Source: Strongylocentrotus purpuratus
Taxonomy: Eukaryota > Echinodermata > Echinoidea > Camarodonta > Strongylocentrotidae
Assembly (NCBI RefSeq): GCF_000002235.5
Contig: NW_022145599.1
Coordinates: 23,768,879 to 23,832,878 of the forward strand
Direction: 5' to 3'
DNA: 64,000 bases
Shown here piece by piece: positions 62,408 through 64,000 of the stretch (its first letter is position 1; each line of letters begins with the position of its first letter). A program made the translations under genes and the position numbers. Under the pieces are notes generated by a model. It did no database searches, was not told the DNA's origin, and saw only the letters and a list, made by a program, of their open reading frames with translations.

Positions 62408-62657
62408 TAGGCCATTTCCGTAATGTAACCAAATTTCATGCATAAGTCTTTGTGAAGTGCCTCAACACAAACTATTCCATTCACCTGGTAAGAATAATAG
62501 TATTTCAATAGACAGAATCCAAAATGAATACATTAGTTGTTGCCAGGTTGGACAAAAATTATGGCGAATTATTATCAGGTGAATGAAATAATTTGTATTG
62601 AGGCACTATACAAAGATTTGTGCATTAAATTTGGTTACATTACGAAAATGGTATATT
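62408..62657. mobile_element. Hairpin MITE with arms of about 95 bp
   Basis: The left arm (GCCATTTCCGTAATGTAACC, GTGCCTCAACACAAACTATT, CATTCACCTG) is matched by the reverse complement of the right arm (CCATTTTCGTAATGTAACC, GTGCCTCAATACAAATTATT, CATTCACCTG). About 60 unpaired bases lie between them. Arms differ at roughly one base in eight, so this is an older element. A TA target is possible but not proven. Confidence 0.8.
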
Positions 62658-63002
62658 AGGAAGCAAAGGCTTCTCGATGAATATTGCCCCTTCCTCTGTG
62701 CAAATGTCCGTGTCTACCCTTGCCCCACACAACATACAACAAAAAAACAATAATCTCTAATCATGCTAATAGAATGTTTGGAAATGCAGGAAATTTCTAA
62801 TTATCGAACGATTCTGACTCAGAAAGCAATGTTGTGTCTGCGATCGTAACACAGGCTAATTGCTCCCAATACGCGTGATTCTTATCCCTTCTACTAGATA
62901 ACATTTTATCCAATATTTAAAAGAGAATGGATTAACACTGATTCGACTCAACAAAAATTAATCATTCCATTTTGGAAATAGAACTTGACGTTGGTGGGTT
63001 AA

Positions 63003-63379
63003 AGGGATCCGGTAACTTTGTCTCAGATTCTGAAACAAAATTCTGGATTTAGCTCATGATGCAATGATAATTATAAACATTTAGGTCAGTAAGGAACGCC
63101 ATTACTTTTACAAGCCGATCGCCTGTCTGATTATCAAGATATTTATGATTGGAATTACAAATCGTGAAAACCGTTCGCCTGACGGTTTTCATAACACTAC
63201 AGTCTATTGGGGAAAACGAGTTTGGTAAAACTGGTCACTCAAAGATTTTTACTTTTTTGAGGCACTCCTTGATCATTTTGAAGCGCAATTTTTTTAGGGC
63301 TTCAATATTACACCATATCACAGACACTGTTAACACGTAGGGCCGTGTATCTCAGATTTAACATTGTTAAACGATCCCT
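63003..63379 (+). mobile_element. TTAA-flanked MITE family A, copy 3 (377 bp)
   Basis: Same ends (AGGGATCCGGTAAC, GATCCCT) and interior as the two satellite-embedded copies, with TTAA at 62999-63002 and 63380-63383. It carries more differences from them than they have from each other. It lies in unique DNA, which confirms that the family borders are those given. Confidence 0.92.
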
Positions 63380-63741
63380 TTAATAAGTTTCCTCATCGTG
63401 ATGAACACTTTTCATTCTGTGTATTAGTTTGTGCAGTATTTGTGTTTATGCTTTAGTATTTCTTTACCTTCTCAGCAGGTGTGTCGAAGAAAACAAACAA
63501 TACAGGGTCAGGATAATAGTGATTTTGGGCTTGTAAAATATGGATCAAAACGCAAAGTTAAAAACATTTTGGTTTCCACAAGTCACAATATACGAACTAT
63601 AATCTGTTTGAAATCATGTTGTTCCCTGAGATTATATTTGTACATACACCTTGACCTATGTTTTCATTCTCCCTCACTTTCCCATTCTCAACAAGTCCAG
63701 TTTGGTTATGACTTCACATCACTTGGACGTACTCCTATTAA

Positions 63742-64000
63742 AGATAAACTTTAGTACTGGTAATGCGATTGCATTGTGAAAGAAAAGGTGTGGAAAGGAT
63801 CAGAAACAGTTGATCATGTAGCATGTAAGTATTGGTGTGCACTGCAAGGTTCTGGAGTCATCAAAATCATAATAAATTTGACCGAGTCTTGGTAAAGTAA
63901 CAAGCACTCACATAGAAAGCTATATATGGGACAACACACATGGTGTCGGGGCTAGTACTACCTTGATTTCCTTGTCTTTCTATGCTCATTACTCAGCCAG
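63742..64000 (+). mobile_element. TTAA-flanked MITE family E, second copy, cut by window end
   Basis: TTAA at 63738-63741 is followed by AGATAAACTTTAGTACTGGT. The body is almost identical to 41922-42181. The element runs off the window. Confidence 0.9.

Overview
The window looks like animal nuclear DNA from a marine invertebrate deuterostome, most likely a sea urchin or another echinoderm. It is AT-rich, intron-dominated and full of short interspersed repeats, long GA/CT and C/G homopolymer tracts, and frequent TAGGCCTA-like words. There are no operons or bacterial signals. The organism call is inference from texture and from the single gene found.

One gene can be supported with confidence. 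It is a Polycomb-group chromobox gene (CBX2/4/6/7/8 class, the counterpart of fly Polycomb) on the minus strand. Five coding exons run from the start codon at 46645 down to the stop at 10329 and encode a predicted 316-residue protein. The protein has an N-terminal chromodomain spread over exons 1-3, an AT-hook-like basic motif in exon 4, and a Ser/Thr-Pro-rich linker plus a C-terminal Pc box in exon 5. All four introns have GT-AG ends, and the exons join in frame. The introns are large: 2.6, 11.2, 9.1 and 12.5 kb. Upstream, at 47.38-47.47 kb, lie a TATA-like box, two perfect TGACGTCA sites and an ATTTGCAAAT site. Downstream, a 3' UTR of about 2.5 kb probably ends near 7.8 kb. The most unusual point is that two aromatic positions of the chromodomain are cysteine, including the third residue of the methyl-lysine cage.

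Layout. 1-4.6 kb: microsatellites, a TTAA-flanked MITE and a foldback element. 4.63-7.74 kb: two related 61-bp satellite blocks, holding a tRNA-like SINE and two copies of a 376-bp MITE. 7.8-47.4 kb: the CBX gene, whose introns carry LINE 3' ends, several TTAA-flanked MITE families, a long inverted repeat with a ribozyme-like motif, and other repeats. 47.4-64 kb: no convincing gene. This stretch holds a recent tandem duplication, more MITEs, a LINE ORF1-like fragment, GA/CT tracts and a cluster of TGACGTA sites.

No convincing tRNA gene, rRNA, CRISPR array, capsid- or envelope-bearing element or toxin gene was seen. Most open frames in the window are chance frames in repeats, microsatellites or introns.
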